A stretch of DNA of 64,000 bases. Origin: Dacryopinax spathularia (lineage: Eukaryota; Basidiomycota; Dacrymycetes; Dacrymycetales; Dacrymycetaceae). Location of the stretch: positions 186,001 through 250,000 of the forward strand of contig JBBPFI010000009.1 of the NCBI GenBank assembly GCA_037974965.1, read 5' to 3'. A program made the translations under genes and the position numbers. Below, one piece after another: positions 34,915 to 48,247 of the stretch. Within the stretch, counting starts at the first letter, position 1; every line of letters begins with the position of its first letter. The notes under the pieces were generated by a model that saw nothing but the letters and a program-made list of their open reading frames with translations, made no database searches and was not told the origin of the DNA.

Positions 34915-35295
34915 CGACATTTGGCGACTCTCGCTCAGCGATCTATGCGGTCCCGTCCTGTCGCTCTGAAACCAGTGCATTCTCCACTGCCTTTTCTTTC
35001 GCCGGGCTGTTAGGGAAGATGCGCCTGTGTATCTATGATAGTCCTCTGTGCGGGGTGCAAAACCCCCGTAGATGCGATGGGCGATCATGTAATGTCAATG
35101 CATGCAACACTGCCTCACATTGCGCCTACAGTAGCCGATGCGGTGATGAGCAGCGGCTTGGCCGGGTGACCAGTAGTGCGAACCGGCAGCCTGACGGGCG
35201 GCAACGTTCGTGTGTGTTCATTTGTTTATCGAACACAAGTCTTTATGTACGGCATCTTAGGGGTTGTATTCTGAGTCTGTCCTTGTCCATTGCTC
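34915..35295. other. Convergent 3' region MSB1-like / glycogen phosphorylase
   Basis: Both neighbouring genes end here. No open frame with motif support and no repeat was noticed. Confidence 0.4.
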
Positions 35296-38200
35296 TCAAA
35301 TTTTGATCGGGAATTGTTCGATGTTCCAGAACTACAGCACGCAGTTAGAGACCTGCGCCCATCAGATATTCAGCGAAACACATAACACTGACCTCTTCCG
35401 CGTATGTCATGATGGCGCGATCAGAGCTAAACTTGCCCATCTACAAAAAGCAGCTGTCAGAAATCATACGGGGCGTAGGTGCAATGCTTACTCTAGAGAC
35501 TGTCAGAATTGTTTTCTTCGTCCAGTCCTCCGGGTCTTTGACATAAGCATCATCCACCATCTTGTTCGCCTCGAGGTATGAGTCGAAGTCATCGGTCACG
35601 AGGTAATAGTCGCCGTGGCGTATGGTGTCGACGAATGGTTGATACACCGACCCATCTCCAAATCGACCCCCCTCAATCTCCTTCAACACTGATGCCAGAG
35701 CGGGAGAGCGTTCTTCAACGGGGATCGGTCTATATTGATTAGCGTGCCTAAGTGCGGGTACGGCGTCGGTAAGATTTCCGAAGAAAAAGACCTGAAGGCC
35801 GGAGGTCAGATATGGGGAACACCTGATGAAATAAGCAGGACCGACATTGTTCGAATCCACTTCTTCGGCAATCTCTATGTTGGCCCCGTCAACGGTGCCA
35901 AGGAGCAAGCCACCATTCAGGCAGAACTTCATGTTCGATGTGCCGGACTACAGGCACGCAGTCAGTATGAGTCGTGGATGTCCAGGTGGGTGATGTACCG
36001 CTTCCGTGCCTGCGGTAGATATATGTTGACTGATATCAGAGGCTGGAATGAGGATTTCGGCCAAGGATACGGACTGGAGGGGCATCAGCACACCCGCAGG
36101 AAGACGGTTACACACGTCTTACGTAGTCAGGGACGAAGACCACGGTGAGAATATCCTTCATCTCTGCATCGGCGTCAATGGTACGAGCCACATTCACGAT
36201 GAGGCGAATGATCTAGATGGCTGTGTAGGTCAAGTCTTCCACACTATGACTAGAGATCTCCTCACCAATTTCGCCATGAAATAACCCGGAGCTGCCTTGC
36301 CGCCGAATATCACCACCCTGGGGTTGACCTTCTTGCGTTCGGCAGGGGTCATCGCCTTCAGCGATAGATAGCGCTGTTCGGTCGGTTAGATGCGGAATCC
36401 GGCAGACGAGTAGGGACTCGCACATGGATAACGCCCAGTATGTTTAGACTTTGTCGCTGCCATGATGTTAGGAACGGACTACTCGAATAACTGGTATAAG
36501 GACCTTGTATTCGTGAATTCGCTTGATCTGGATGTCGAAGAGGGATTCTGGGTTTACAGAAATACCCAAATGAGCCTTGATGTGGTCGGCCAGTCGCTTT
36601 TTGTTGTTGCGCTTGATTAAGGCCCACTTCTTCCTGAAGATAGGGTCATTCGCGAAAGGTTCCAGCTCCTTCAATAGAGTAAGGTCTTTCAGCCAAACAG
36701 CTTTGGGCTTCTGGATGGTGTCGGTGATGAGGTTGCTGAGGCCTGGGTTGCACTGATCCAACCAGCGGCGAGGGGTCACTAACTCGACGTTGGGAATGCA
36801 AAAGGCGTGTAAGGCATGAAGGCGTACCGCCGTTGGTTACATTTGAGAATCTTGAAAGCAGTGGTTCAGTACTGGTGAGGGATACGAGGACGAAGACCCT
36901 TACTTGCTCTTGCCAAAGAAGTCGACAAAGTCTCGTAGAATGGTCTCACGGACAAGATGGCTATGTAACTCCGCCACGCCATTCTATACGGCGAGTGAAT
37001 AGCAAGTTTGTATCCCACCCACAGAACGTACCACTTTGGCTGAACCTGTTTCGTGGTCAGGATGCCGGTGCTTTTCAGAATAGTCCATGGACGTACCGAT
37101 GGTAGCCAGATATGCCATTCTTACGTACTTTGGTTCGTCCTCTATAGGTCATGTGAGCTACATCTGTACAGGGGTGAAATATGCCGACCTTGGATGAGAG
37201 ACATGCGAGCAAGGCGATCACGGTCGTTCGGCCACTACAACATTTCAGCGCTTGTAGGACAAAGATAGGGCAGCACTGATTTACCTTGCGCTCAACCGCT
37301 GAACGCATGCAGATATCAGTAACCACATCTAACACGAAGGAGCCTCGGGCTACCTTGCAGAAAGGCCCTGCCAGTAATGGTCAGAGACTGGTGTTGTGGG
37401 CACAAACAGATGACAACTCACAAATTGATGTCGTAGATGATCTGTAAGTGCCTTTTCGGATGTCAACCGACGTTGTCAACAGTAGCTCGGGTTCAATACC
37501 TAGGCAGCACGTGCTCAATCAGCGGCACAGGCCACTTCTCCAGCGCCTGAAGGAAAGCCAGTGAGTATGCCCGTGCGTAATGAGCTGAAAGTGGCCAACC
37601 TCGGGCAAGACAGTGTGGTTGGTATAGAAGAAAGTCTTGGTAGTGATCGCCCATGCGTCTGCCCAAGGGACCTAAGACTCGTATAAGCCACAGGACACGG
37701 TGAAGAGAAAAGCGAGCGACTCACGTCCTCCTCATCCACCAAAATGCGCATCAACTCAGGAATAGCGATAGTAGGGTGCGTCTATAGCTGCATTAGAATG
37801 GGTAGATGAAGCATTGAGGACACAAACATCATTGAGTTGAATGGAAACGTCTGAAGGCGAGTTAGGGACAAAGGGGACAGAAGGGAGATTATAGACACAC
37901 AATCTGAAAACTCGGCCCAGGGCTTCTCGACTTGCTTGAAGCGACGTATTATATCTGCCAGACTCGCCGCACACCAGAATGCTTGCTGCTTGAGACGGAG
38001 CTCTTTGCCGAGCTGCGACGAAGACTCGTAAGCAAGCAATGGACCGTGTCTACCGAATGCCTCACCATGTGGTTGTCATTAGGATACAGAACCCGAGTTA
38101 GAGTCTCGGCGCTGCTGTTCTCCTGGATGGCGCGATCATAGTCACCTATGATGACATGAGCCAACATAGCACACTCGGTCGCGATAAAGATTACCAGCGT

Positions 38201-39576
38201 TGAAGCTATTGAGATCGAAGCCCCTCTTCGGCTTGCTACAAGACTTCAGACACGCTCATCCAGCGATATCAGTGACTTACGCATCCCAAAGGCGCAGGTT
38301 GTTCACGGTGTTCGTGGAATAGCCAGGAATCGGAACATCGTAGGCGACAGCCAGGACCTCTTGACCACCGGTCCAGACGGCCTTCCCGTTCCCGATCCGC
38401 TCCGCGTGTCCATAGAAGCGTACATCGTAGGTGACGTCCTGACGAGGGATCTCCCAGGGGTTGTCCGTATCCAGCCAAGGATCGGGACTGTATAAAAATG
38501 AGTTTAGTGACTTTCCAGGCCTGAGTGACGTACGCCTCCAGCTGGGAACCGTCGGGTGCAATATGTTGAGCAACTGTCGATCCGATCTCAATAAGCACTT
38601 TGCAAATTGGCGCTCGGTAGGGTCAGCTTACAGAGGCCATAGTGGTATCTCAACCCATAACCCCAGAGGGGAAGCTCCATAGTAGCCCCTGAATCGAGAT
38701 AGCAGGCAGCCAGACGGCCCAGACCGCCATTGCCGAGGGCAGCATCGCGCTCAGAGTCGATCAAATCTTCCAGATTCTACCAGCACGTTAAGGCTGCAGG
38801 CAAACTAATACGGCGTGAAGTCCTCACGAAGCCCAGTTTATGAGTAGCCGCCTTGTATTGCTGCTTCAATCCCAGGTTCAGCAATGCGTTATCAAGCGTT
38901 CTTCCCACTAGCGGCCTTTAATAATCGTCATAACCAACGAGCATCAGACATACTGAGAAACTCCAAAGAAAGATAGTACGCTCTGTGAGACGCTTTAGAC
39001 ATCTGGCTCGGATACACGGCAGCGCTGACGTACCGCTTGGGCTGTTTCCTTGTGTACTGCATTTGTGTTTCGTTCCACTGCAAGCAGGTGAATCATAAGG
39101 GCAGGCGACAAGGAATATTTGGCGCGTACTTTGACAATAAGATCGTCGCGAACGGAAAGGGCGACAGCTTGGTACGCGCCCATCTGAAACGAGTTAATTA
39201 CTGTCGGGGGCGAAGGAGAACACAGGTACGTTATCCAAATTGTAGGCCTGGCGAGCGAGCGTGGACTGCACATGGTAAACAATCGCATTCGTGATTTCGG
39301 AGACATCTGGAAAGGGCGCGATGTGAGACCGTCGTATCCTCCAAAGGCAGTGGGCTCACTGGTAGGAATACCCCTCATTCCGGCTTTCCAAGTTTTCTCA
39401 TCTCCTCTGGGCCAGATTTCTTTGCCATCTTTGAGAGTTGCGGGCAAATAGCCTGTATGCGCCTTATGAGCGCATATATGAGAGCATATGAGTGAATATG
39501 CACCCGTAGCGCTGCGTTTATGCTGACGCCTCGGAGTAGCCTGTCCGATCTTCGTAGGATCGATCGTGGTGATCAT
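35296..39576 (-). CDS. GPH1: Glycogen phosphorylase
   Basis: It releases glucose-1-phosphate from glycogen using pyridoxal phosphate, in the cytosol. The gene is cut into many short exons (I count at least 15) across 4.3 kb. Readable pieces in order: [218 protein letters not shown] (next to the cofactor lysine) and [15 protein letters not shown] then [11 protein letters not shown] at the end. The ATG at 39576 ([11 protein letters not shown]) is the best start but the first exon is poorly conserved. Individual exon limits are not all resolved. Confidence 0.93.
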
Positions 39577-39932
39577 CCTGAAATATCTTGCTTGTAAAAG
39601 CACCTTTCCCCTCTCACCAACACAGGTTACGGTGGTAAAGAGAAGGGGCAAAGGAAAGGTGAGATCTGGACGCGGTCGGTCTATATAACGCGGTCTGGGC
39701 GCGGCGCGCGGTGTGTGTTGGGCGGGGGCGGATGGGGGAGGGCGCGGGGTCAATAATCCGCCGGCTGTGATAGCCCCTTGCCGTATGGACAGTCGCGTAT
39801 GGCCCACCGTTGCATGACGTCTTCATATTCTCAAGGGATCGCAAGTCCGAGTCCGCCCAGAAATTATTGGTGTTCTAAACACAGAAGTTATTATACACTT
39901 TCACGCGCTTATTGTCCGCCCTCGGATTCTGT
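39577..39932. promoter_or_regulatory. Divergent promoter GPH1 / COQ8
   Basis: The ATGs of glycogen phosphorylase (minus) and COQ8 (plus) are 357 bases apart, so both promoters must lie here. On the minus strand a TATA-like TTATATAG occurs at about 39690-39681, roughly 105 bases before the GPH1 start. The segment 39655-39760 is GC-rich. Confidence 0.5.
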
Positions 39933-42079
39933 ATGCCATCCCCCTCTCTGCTCGATTTAGTCTCTGTCGTATCATCGGCTGCCCGTATCGCCAGAAGAAC
40001 TGCCGCAATACAAACCGCACAGTGGGCATCACCACCGAAGCTTGCTCGACCGCTGGAGAGCAGCCGTTCCCGCCTCCCCAGCCTTGTCCAGACGTCAGAT
40101 GTGACACCTGAACCACAAAGAAGCAATGCAGCTATTGGTCCTACGATTCTTCTCCCGCCAAAAGAAACAGTCAACGTTGTCAAGCATGAGACCACACCGG
40201 TTTCCTCAAATCAACCGGAGGCAGCTGCCGAAGATGCTGAAGAGGTGTCAGCTGCACCATTCCAACCAGCTGCACCCGTGTCAACAATGGAAACTGTTGA
40301 CTCGCGCATAGTTACCGCGGATACCGACGTAAAGCTCCGTAATAACCAGGATGCAACCCTTCAGGCGGTATGCGAGTCCACTCTCGGGAGGCTTTGGGAG
40401 CTTACGGCATACTCCTCAGACTCAAGTGGTACTCAAACCGTCGCGGGTGCCATCCTCAAGACTTGCTCGGCTTTTTCATTATGGCGGTATATTGAACATT
40501 CAAGCAAGGTCGGAGTGCCCACTGATTCGCCATCTCAGGCCTTGCCGCTGGTTTGGGAGTCGGCGCCGCGTCAGAATACCTACGTCGGCGGGGCGATTCA
40601 GAAGCCCCAGTTTCTTTGTTGCTTAGCGAGGCCAACGTTTCAAGACTTGTGGACAAATTGAGCAAGATGCGAGGAGCCGCTCTCAAGCTTGGTCAATTCT
40701 TGAGCATACAGGGTACTCGGGCTCTTCCTTCCTCGTGCAACAGGCTGATTCTAGCTACAACTAGATGCCCACGTTCTGCCGCCCCAACTAGAAGCCGTCT
40801 TCCAACAACTGCAGAACAAAGCGAATTACATGCCTAATTGGCAAATGGAGGTGGACTTCAATTTCCACTCTCCTGAGTCATGGCTGACCATCTGCTTTCT
40901 AGCAAGTAATGATGGCTGAGCTAGGGGCAAACTGGAAGTCAGCTTTTCAGCAGTTCAATCCCATTCCAGTAGCGTCGGCTTCAATCGGGCAAGTTCATCG
41001 GGCCCGATTGGCCACGTCCGGTATAGAGGTCGCTGTGAAGGTACAATTTCCAGATGTTGCAAAATCAATCTCTTCGGATCTCGCCAACTTATCGCTGCTT
41101 CTGACGACCTCTTCTCTGTTGCCCCGAGGTTTGTTCCTCCAAAACACGATCGAGACCATGCAGCAGGAGCTGGTGGACGAATGCGATTACGAGCGCGAGG
41201 CCTCCTACATGACAAAGTTTGCAGAGAACCTAAAAGAGGACCCGCTGTTTAGGGTACCTCGAGTGATGGCGGACCTTACAACAAAGCGAGTTCTTGTCAT
41301 GGAGTGGATGGAAGGACTCCCGCTCACGGGTGCGGTCTCTTTTGATCAAAGTACGAAGAACGAGGTGCGCGCAGAGCCTTTTTTTTCGTCACAGCGTGCT
41401 TTGCTAAATACCTAGGCAAAAACCTCAAGATCGCGAGCGCTATCTTGGAACTCTGTCTGCGAGAGATGTTTGAATTTGGGATGATGCAGACTGATCCTAA
41501 TTGGACCAATTTCTTGTGGAATAACCGCGAGCGCAAAGTGCGTGCTTTCGGGGGCACTGGTGTCCACACTTTCAACATTCAACAGATCGAGCTGATTGAC
41601 TTTGGTGCCACTCGAGAGTACTCCAAAGTCTTTCTCGACCAATGGTTACGTCTCCTTCGCTCTGCGATCGCTCACGATCGAGAAGGATGCTTGCAAGCCT
41701 CTCGCGAAGTGGGTTACCTCACTGGAGAAGAAAATGATGTACGCTTGTCACCTCCTCCATGCCCGGTGGACACGCCAACTAATAGGACCAGGAAATGATC
41801 TCAGCACACTTGGAGTCCATGTTTCTCCTTGGGCTGCCATTTAGAGAATCCTCTAGGCAGCCGTATCAGTTCCGAGGGCAAACCATCACGACGCAAATCA
41901 AAGCACTTATTCCGATCATGCTACGGAACCGCCTTACCCCACCACCGCGGGAGACCTATAGCCTGAACAGAATGCTTTCCGGGGCCTTCCTTTTATGCGC
42001 AAGACTGGACGCGGAAGTTGCGTGTAGTCGAATATGGCACAAAATCACCGATGGCTACGGATACGGAGCTACTGTGTAA
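39933..42079 (+). CDS. COQ8: COQ8/ADCK3-type atypical kinase (ABC1 family)
   Basis: COQ8 supports coenzyme Q biosynthesis in the mitochondrial inner membrane as an ATPase or atypical kinase. The gene has several introns. The N-terminus from the ATG at 39933 is rich in Ala, Arg and Ser, fitting a mitochondrial leader, and is followed by a variable Pro/Ala region. The core shows the defining KxGQ motif in [16 protein letters not shown], the Ala-rich loop in [18 protein letters not shown], the ATP-lysine strand [13 protein letters not shown], the acidic [15 protein letters not shown], then [16 protein letters not shown], the catalytic-loop region [13 protein letters not shown] and the metal-binding [12 protein letters not shown]. 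The last exon ends in [12 protein letters not shown]. The loop reads ASAS where AAAS is usual. It ends 75 bases from the OPI3 stop. Confidence 0.92.
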
Positions 42080-42154
42080 CCATTAGTTAAAATTTATCTT
42101 AATTGACATTAGTCGGTCACGGTTGACTGTGCTCGCAAATGCTGTCTAATTGCT

Positions 42155-42956
42155 TCAGTGGCTCTTCCTCTTTGCATCCCGCTCAGAATAGATGCGATCA
42201 GTGAACGGCCTTCTTGACGTCAATACTTTGACTCTTGCGCAGAAATGAGAATCAGGCTCACCCTTCGAACCGCAATGCTACCATATACACAAACCACACG
42301 AAAACCGAGAGAAGTAAACCAGCCGGCCGACCGTACCTGCCAATTGGGTCATTCACAGCTTGATCCCAAGCATGACCGTTCTTACCAGAATGCGCCCGCA
42401 AAGAAACACAGCGTACTGCCAACATACATCGGATCTCGAAGGATGTTGAACGGGAAGCTCTCCACCCGCTCTTTCATCAGGATGCCAAAATAGTCTCCCA
42501 GGTAGGTGCCAGTGATGCCAAGTGCATAAGTGGAGGTAAGCACGAGTAGTTGACCGGCGATGAAAAGAAAGGCAGCTAGAGCGCGGAAGACGGGCTGCGT
42601 CAGCAGTGCCAGCTTGGGCTGGTCCTGCAAGGCTCGGGTATACCTTGGAAACCGGTCAGTACAGTTCAGCAAAGAGCATACACTACAAACAAGGTATCAC
42701 GGATCAGCCCAAGTGCAAATATCGTCACAGCTAAGGCGTAGCATCCGTATAATCGATTCCCTCCGAACAGCCGCGTAATGGTGCGGTTGCGGTACTCTGC
42801 TCTCCCAGTCAAACGATGCACGCCTGCGAGCGGGTCTGACACACCATTTTGCGCAACCACATTCCAGAAAGCAGGATTAAAAGTTATGGAAGCGATGGCT
42901 ATATACAGCGACGGCTTTGTAAAGTCGATAAGGCGAGACAGCTCTGATGCTGGCAT
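42155..42956 (-). CDS. OPI3: Phospholipid N-methyltransferase OPI3
   Basis: It performs the second and third methylations that turn monomethyl-PE into phosphatidylcholine, in the ER membrane. Exons run from the ATG at 42956 to the stop at 42157-42155, with introns after LIRDTLFVV, after FFAGAF and after ALRFEG. Conserved pieces are NPAFWNVVAQNG, HRLTGRAEYRNRTITRLFGG, GITGTYLGDYFGIL, and the substrate-binding FPFNILRDPMYVGSTLCFFAGAF (positions about 42460-42382). The last exon reads RPFTDRIYSERDAKRK. Several hydrophobic segments match the small four-helix methyltransferase type. The other enzyme of this pathway, CHO2, lies 34 kb to the left on the same strand. Confidence 0.93.
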
Positions 42957-43243
42957 AGTGAATGGGTACGTGGCAGGAACATGCAATTTCTGAGAAGGAG
43001 TAGGTGGCGCCGCGCGGTTAGGGGAACCCTGAACCGTGTCGATATCGCTCCCGAATTTTTCTCGGCGACGCAGAACCGACAGCACGAGGTATTCGGTATT
43101 TGAATTCATTCACCAGGCAAGCATGGGAGAACAGTGGACAACAACTGCAGATTCCCGATCACTGCTATGTACGTCGCTTTTTGCATTCGCCCCATAACAA
43201 TAGTATATTGCACAGTATAATGTCTCAATGTAGACGGTTCTCC

Positions 43244-46052
43244 CTAGCCGGGTGTAATCGGCCACGAGCGAACGCGATCCGGGTGCTCCTCGTCGCTTTC
43301 AGCTAGATAATGGACATCTTCACCCGGAGGATCGTCCGGTGTCAGCGACAACGCGGCACCCTCAAGCTCCCCATCATGCGAACTCTCCTGCATTCCCTGA
43401 ATCTCCTCAGGCGTGCCCGACGAATCATGCAACTGAATTCCCGTCGCCAAGCTCCGTGAAATGTCCCGATGTTGGAGCTTAGTCAAGTACGCCTTGATGA
43501 ATTTTCGCATTTTTGTTTGCTTTTCATCGGATAACTTGTCCAGTCTGGCGGTGGAGTAGCTAACGGACCTCTTCTCCTTCTCGACGATAGAATCGGTGAG
43601 CTGTGGGGCAAGTCCAAGATCAGGTTCAGATGTATTGATCTAACAACAACGGAAGTAAAAACGAACCTCCTTCGCATATCGCTTGAAATCCTCTCGTTCA
43701 AGTTTGATTGAATGTTTCGCCAGATGTTTCGACATACACTGTACAACAACTTCGCTGACAAGGCGACTCATCCGCTTTTCCCTGGCGGCAGAGTCATTCA
43801 GCTTTCCCCGAGAACCGTCAGAAGGCCGATTCTGGGGCCGATGGTGCCTCTTAGAGGGCGATGACGTAGTGATGGACACGGCAGGCGCGGTCGCAGCGGC
43901 GGCAGCTTGTGCGATGATAGCCTCCAGTTCGGAACGAACCGGCTGTGGCAGTGTGCCGGCAGACAGCGAGGCAACAGTGCTTGATTTGGGTGTCGACGAG
44001 GAAGTGCTTCGAGGGAATAGAGGGGTACCTCCAAATTTGAAACCCATTGGCTGAAAGGCTGTTATGGACGCCGGAATATCCTCTTCGACTTTAATCTTCT
44101 TCAGAGGTCTGGGAGGCGAGGAGGTACCGGTAGCATCCATAGGTCGCATCTCATGATTAGGAGACGGCTGTTCTGCGTCATCCTGCTCCAGGTATATGCA
44201 ATTAGCCAAAAGAAGACGCATTCGACAAGACTTACCGCGGCCTTCCATACACGTTTAGGTATTCTATAGGCCACTTCCAACGCAGACCAACGCGACAACA
44301 GCTGCGTAGCGTAGTTAGCAGCGTGACCAACGTGTTCTCACAATGACGCTGACCTGGTTTGCCACCTCTCGCAACTTTTCACTGCCGTTCTGCGCAAATT
44401 TTTTCACTGGATCCTCCAACTGTGCGTCCTCGATCCTGTTCCGATACTGCATGGGCCACTGATTCATGCTTTCCAACGCCTGGGTGGAAGTGAACTTGCA
44501 TTCGCCAAGACCAAATCAGCATAGCTTACCAATAGAACCACTTCCTCGTCGTCACCGAATTCCTCCAATACGCTTGCCATGAGATTGAAACCGTACATGC
44601 GCATCAACCTTCGCTGTACGACGTCATCCTCCGTTATCTGGACCCCCATCAGCCAAGATCCACCCAGTCAACCAGTGCAAACTCACTCGGATGCGAGTGA
44701 GTAGCTTGTGCACAATGCGCTTATTAGTCGCTTGTCGCAGAGCCGCAATAACTTTCGGAACTTCGGCTTCATCGACTGGCCGTAGGACGGGCTATCCGCA
44801 AGATAGGGATTCAACAACCACAGCGAGCAGAATTGCACTGACTCCCGCACCAGATAATCCTCATCAAGTTTCCGGCTTTTCTTCTTCTTCGTTCCACGAA
44901 GACTCATTTTCTCAACATCCTCCGCAATCCCTAATGCTGCCCAGCGCGTCAACGACTTTACAGAGAACGTGTGAAGAAATCGCACTCACCATCCAGATAG
45001 AGATCTTCCATACCGCCCAAATCAGTCTGTGTTTTGCCACCGATGAAGCCCACGCAATTGGGTTCGCCACAATAGCAAGGCTGCGCATCATGCCTTCATC
45101 CTGTTCCATCACTACCATGAAAGGGGCTAGCGAGAGACGACGAACCCGTAACGATCGACGTTGTAATTGAATGTCAGTTCTTCCCCCTTGACGATCTTGC
45201 GCTTAGCAAAAATCCCCATCCGTACTTTGGGTCCGACAACCCATTTGGCCACGTAACAGTTTGGATTGCAGCTGTGATTTGCGAAGCGGCCTATGCCACC
45301 CTTCTTTGTAGCGTCGATGTACTTAGACCATGTAAGCCTGTGGCTAATTATAGGATGCAAGGGGCACACACCTCCTCGCGCTGTAGCATCATGAAGTAAA
45401 AGTGTTTGATGCCCTCCTCTGCGTAATCCCGCATCCGCCTGAGAAATGTTGACTGGTTGACGACCTCGCCTATATATTCGTACACGAAAGCGTCTCTGCA
45501 TATATATCAGCGGACGTGGACGTGAGCGAAAGGTCAAACACAAGAGCCGCCGGACTCACGGTAACAGGTCTGAACCCGCTCTTAGACCGTATCCCTTCTT
45601 CTCCGTGAGCACGATGTCAATGTCAGCATACTGTCTCCGCTGAAACCTGCTTCCATCAGCCATGGATGAAGTGAGGGACGACTGATCGCTTGCCTTTGAT
45701 TCTGGCAGTGTGATCGACATCGACATTCCTCCTCGAGACACTCCACTTGTGTAAGGCGATTGATGCAGTCGGAACCATGGCCACAAGCCATATAGGCAGG
45801 ATCTGTGCCTTTAGGGACTGTCAGGAATGGACTTGAACCAGCTAGGCACATCTTACCATACTCATACTGACAATCGCAGACCATGCAATCTTCCTTTTGT
45901 CTTGACCGACCGAGGGCGCTCTGCTGATACGTGTTGCCCGGAAGTTGGATGAACGTCTGTAGAGCATCCTGCTCCGCACGAGGGAGATGGTCGATCAGCT
46001 GGGGACCTTTCGACACAACCGTAGTATTGTTCGCATCCTCAATCAAAGCCAT
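43244..46052 (-). CDS. SET2: Histone H3-K36 methyltransferase SET2
   Basis: SET2 methylates H3 lysine 36 during transcription while bound to the RNA polymerase II tail. The ATG at 46052 begins [13 protein letters not shown]. An AWS region follows ([42 protein letters not shown] split over exons), then the SET domain: [57 protein letters not shown] with the catalytic NHSC, and [14 protein letters not shown]. The post-SET piece [16 protein letters not shown] is in the next exon. The long middle is divided by several introns. The C-terminus carries the charged SRI helix region ([13 protein letters not shown], then [20 protein letters not shown]), which binds phosphorylated polymerase II. It is read away from RPA49. 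Confidence 0.94.
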
Positions 46053-46420
46053 GCTTTTCGTCGCAAGAACAATCACAGGGTAGCGATGACTTGATTATAA
46101 GGGCAGAATGATTGGATCTCTTTCAGGGCATAAGAGCGGAATCCGGATTGCCTGGGAGGTATAACCTGCTCAGCGAGAGTAGGAAAGGGAGGGCACAGAG
46201 AGGCCAAGACAGGCTATTAGCGCCTGTCCAGAAACTTAGCCAAGTTCGGGTTCGCGTGTGGCAGTTAATGGGGGTTCCGGACGCGTCGGCGCTTCGCCCG
46301 GTGGCTCGGAGGTAAATCTGCCGAGTCCGTCGTCCGCACCGAAATTCCCTCAATCGGACTTACTGGAGTTCTTCCAACTGTAACTTTCTATTCTAGATAC
46401 CGTTGCCAAGCTCGATGGTT
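46053..46420. promoter_or_regulatory. Divergent upstream region SET2 / RPA49
   Basis: SET2 begins at 46052 (minus) and RPA49 near 46420 (plus), so this short region should serve both. The first coding exon of RPA49 may lie in it; I could not fix its limits. Confidence 0.4.
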
Positions 46421-47998
46421 ACGCTAGCTAATGTCGCAAGCGCACCAGACGTACTGGGACCCCTGATAGGTTCGCGGGACGCATGTATCGCTGGTCCATG
46501 CTGACTATGCTGTCTCAGCAAACTTTCCGTCTCTAGCGCCGTCAACTTCAACGAGATTCAGTTACTATACGGACTCCAAAGCGCACCAGTCCTCAAACAA
46601 AGGATTTCCTCGGGAAAGGGGTCTCTTATGTGGAAGAAACGACAACATCGAATTTCTCAGCATCAATGGGGACAGGGTGCCGACTGGCTTGGGTCCGTTC
46701 TCGGAATACGTGGTGGCCGTTCATAACAAGGAAACCAACAAGATTTACCTGAGATCCGCACCGCTCTACATTTTGTCTCGAGACGTCAAGAGGCTGCGCC
46801 GCGCTGAAGCAGCAGACTCAGCAGTATCCAAGAGGCTACAGGCTAGAAGCGCTCTTGGTCAAACTTTCGGTTCCAAGAAATCGCGCGCGGCGATACAAGC
46901 TGCCGAGCGCAATCGGGTGGATGTTTCTGCCATGAAGCACATTGCGCATCACCTACAAGAGCATGTCAGCCACCACACTCAGATGCTGCCAGAGCTGGGT
47001 AAGTGAACTACTATGGCCGGTTTGTGAGAAACCCATTCTGTTCAGGTGAAAGCGCGCAGGGACAGCTAAGTTGGCCTGGTCCGCCAGCTAATCTGGACGC
47101 CCAAGAGCCTGCGCAGGTAAGTGGTATCAATTCACCTCATGGACGAGGCGCTCACAAAGTTGTATCAGGTTTATCCTGTCAACCTCGTTATACCCCCAGC
47201 TGAGCTGAAGGCATGCCGAATAAGGGAGCTTTTCTCTGCCGCTACCACAGAGGAGAGATTGCGTATCCTCCCTTACAACCGATCGGCCTGGATCAATGGA
47301 CATTTAGCCTTCATGGCTCAGCAGGGAAGAATGGATAAGCTACGCCTGTTGGTTGGTTCCAGACATCACACCAGCTACCTGCCTGATATACATCCAGCCG
47401 CCTTCTCTTCTACATCTCTTGCATGCTATGCTTCAGACACGCCGCGTCCGGGCGGGGGGATATCAATGAAGTACAAGGCAAAATGTCTCGTATCCCGCCA
47501 TTGATTCAGGAGGGGTTGTGGGCCAGGTACTCAGAGGCAGCACGGCTTTCTCAACGGTAACGTCGCATGTTGGACGGAAGGGCGCCGCTGACGACGTGGG
47601 CTGGGCCAGGGGGCAGATTACGACCGGGATGGATGTGAAACTGCTTTCTCACATGTTCGTGCTATGTCTTATCGTTGACGACTTCGCGGCGGATTTTGCG
47701 ACGCTGGCCAGCGACTTGAGGTCGCCAAAAACTAGGTTGGTCCGTCCAACGTTATCCTGACAACTGTGGCTGATTACATCAAAGAGTGATCCAGATCTTT
47801 CGAGCGCTTGGTGAGCTGATCCTCTGGGTACGGCGTCCTTCCTCTGATAGTCTAGCAGGGTGCAAAGTGGACTTCCCTAATCCAATGGAGAGGGATCGCT
47901 TCCATGTTTCCAAAGAGGCTGCCCCCGACAAAAGAGCGTTCCTCCGCATACCACTTGACTTTCCTAAGGTTCGCCGCGGTCGGCTTCAACGTAGCTAG
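46420..47998 (+). CDS. RPA49: RNA polymerase I subunit RPA49
   Basis: RPA49 pairs with RPA34 on RNA polymerase I and aids initiation and elongation on ribosomal DNA in the nucleolus. The dimerisation domain reads NFPSLAPSTSTRFSYYT (about 46529), then LLCGRNDNIEFLS and FSEYVVAVHNKETNKIYLR. Next come SAPLYILSRDVKRLRR, ALGQTFGSKKSRAAIQ and AAERNRVDVSAMK. The C-terminal winged-helix part shows LTKLYQVYPVNLVIPPAELK, LPYNRSAWINGHLAFM, MDVKLLSHMFVLCLIVDDFA and, in the last exon, CKVDFPNPMERDRFHV, ending at 47998. Introns separate these blocks. The start is uncertain: an ATG near 46415 (MVTLANVASAPD) is possible, and a small exon further left could carry the true N-terminus. Confidence 0.85.
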
Positions 47999-48209
47999 AA
48001 TGTATTCGGTTCTGGCGTTGTGTAATGCGAGACCCTGACCAGCCAGCCCAAACCTCCCGCGCGCGCCGGGCGCCCGCGGTAAGGGTGCCCGTGACGGGAT
48101 CAACTCCAGACGCGGCAGAGGATGGCCCTGGCGTCCCTACACATCTGGTAACGTTTGAATCGCGCGTCGCGCTGCGCTCCACTGGCCTAGTCCGCTCTCC
48201 GTAGCCCGC
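47999..48209. other. 3' flank of RPA49
   Basis: A GC-rich segment with no supported gene; a short open frame on the minus strand overlaps the RPA49 end and has no motif. Confidence 0.35.
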
Positions 48210-48247
48210 ACACAACAATCCTATACCGCACACAACACTCTTATACC
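48206..48247. repeat. Short imperfect tandem repeat at edge of AT-rich island
   Basis: Two copies of a CGCACACAACA...TATACCG unit of about 21 bases lie side by side. They mark the change from GC-rich sequence to the AT-richer island on the right. Confidence 0.65.
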
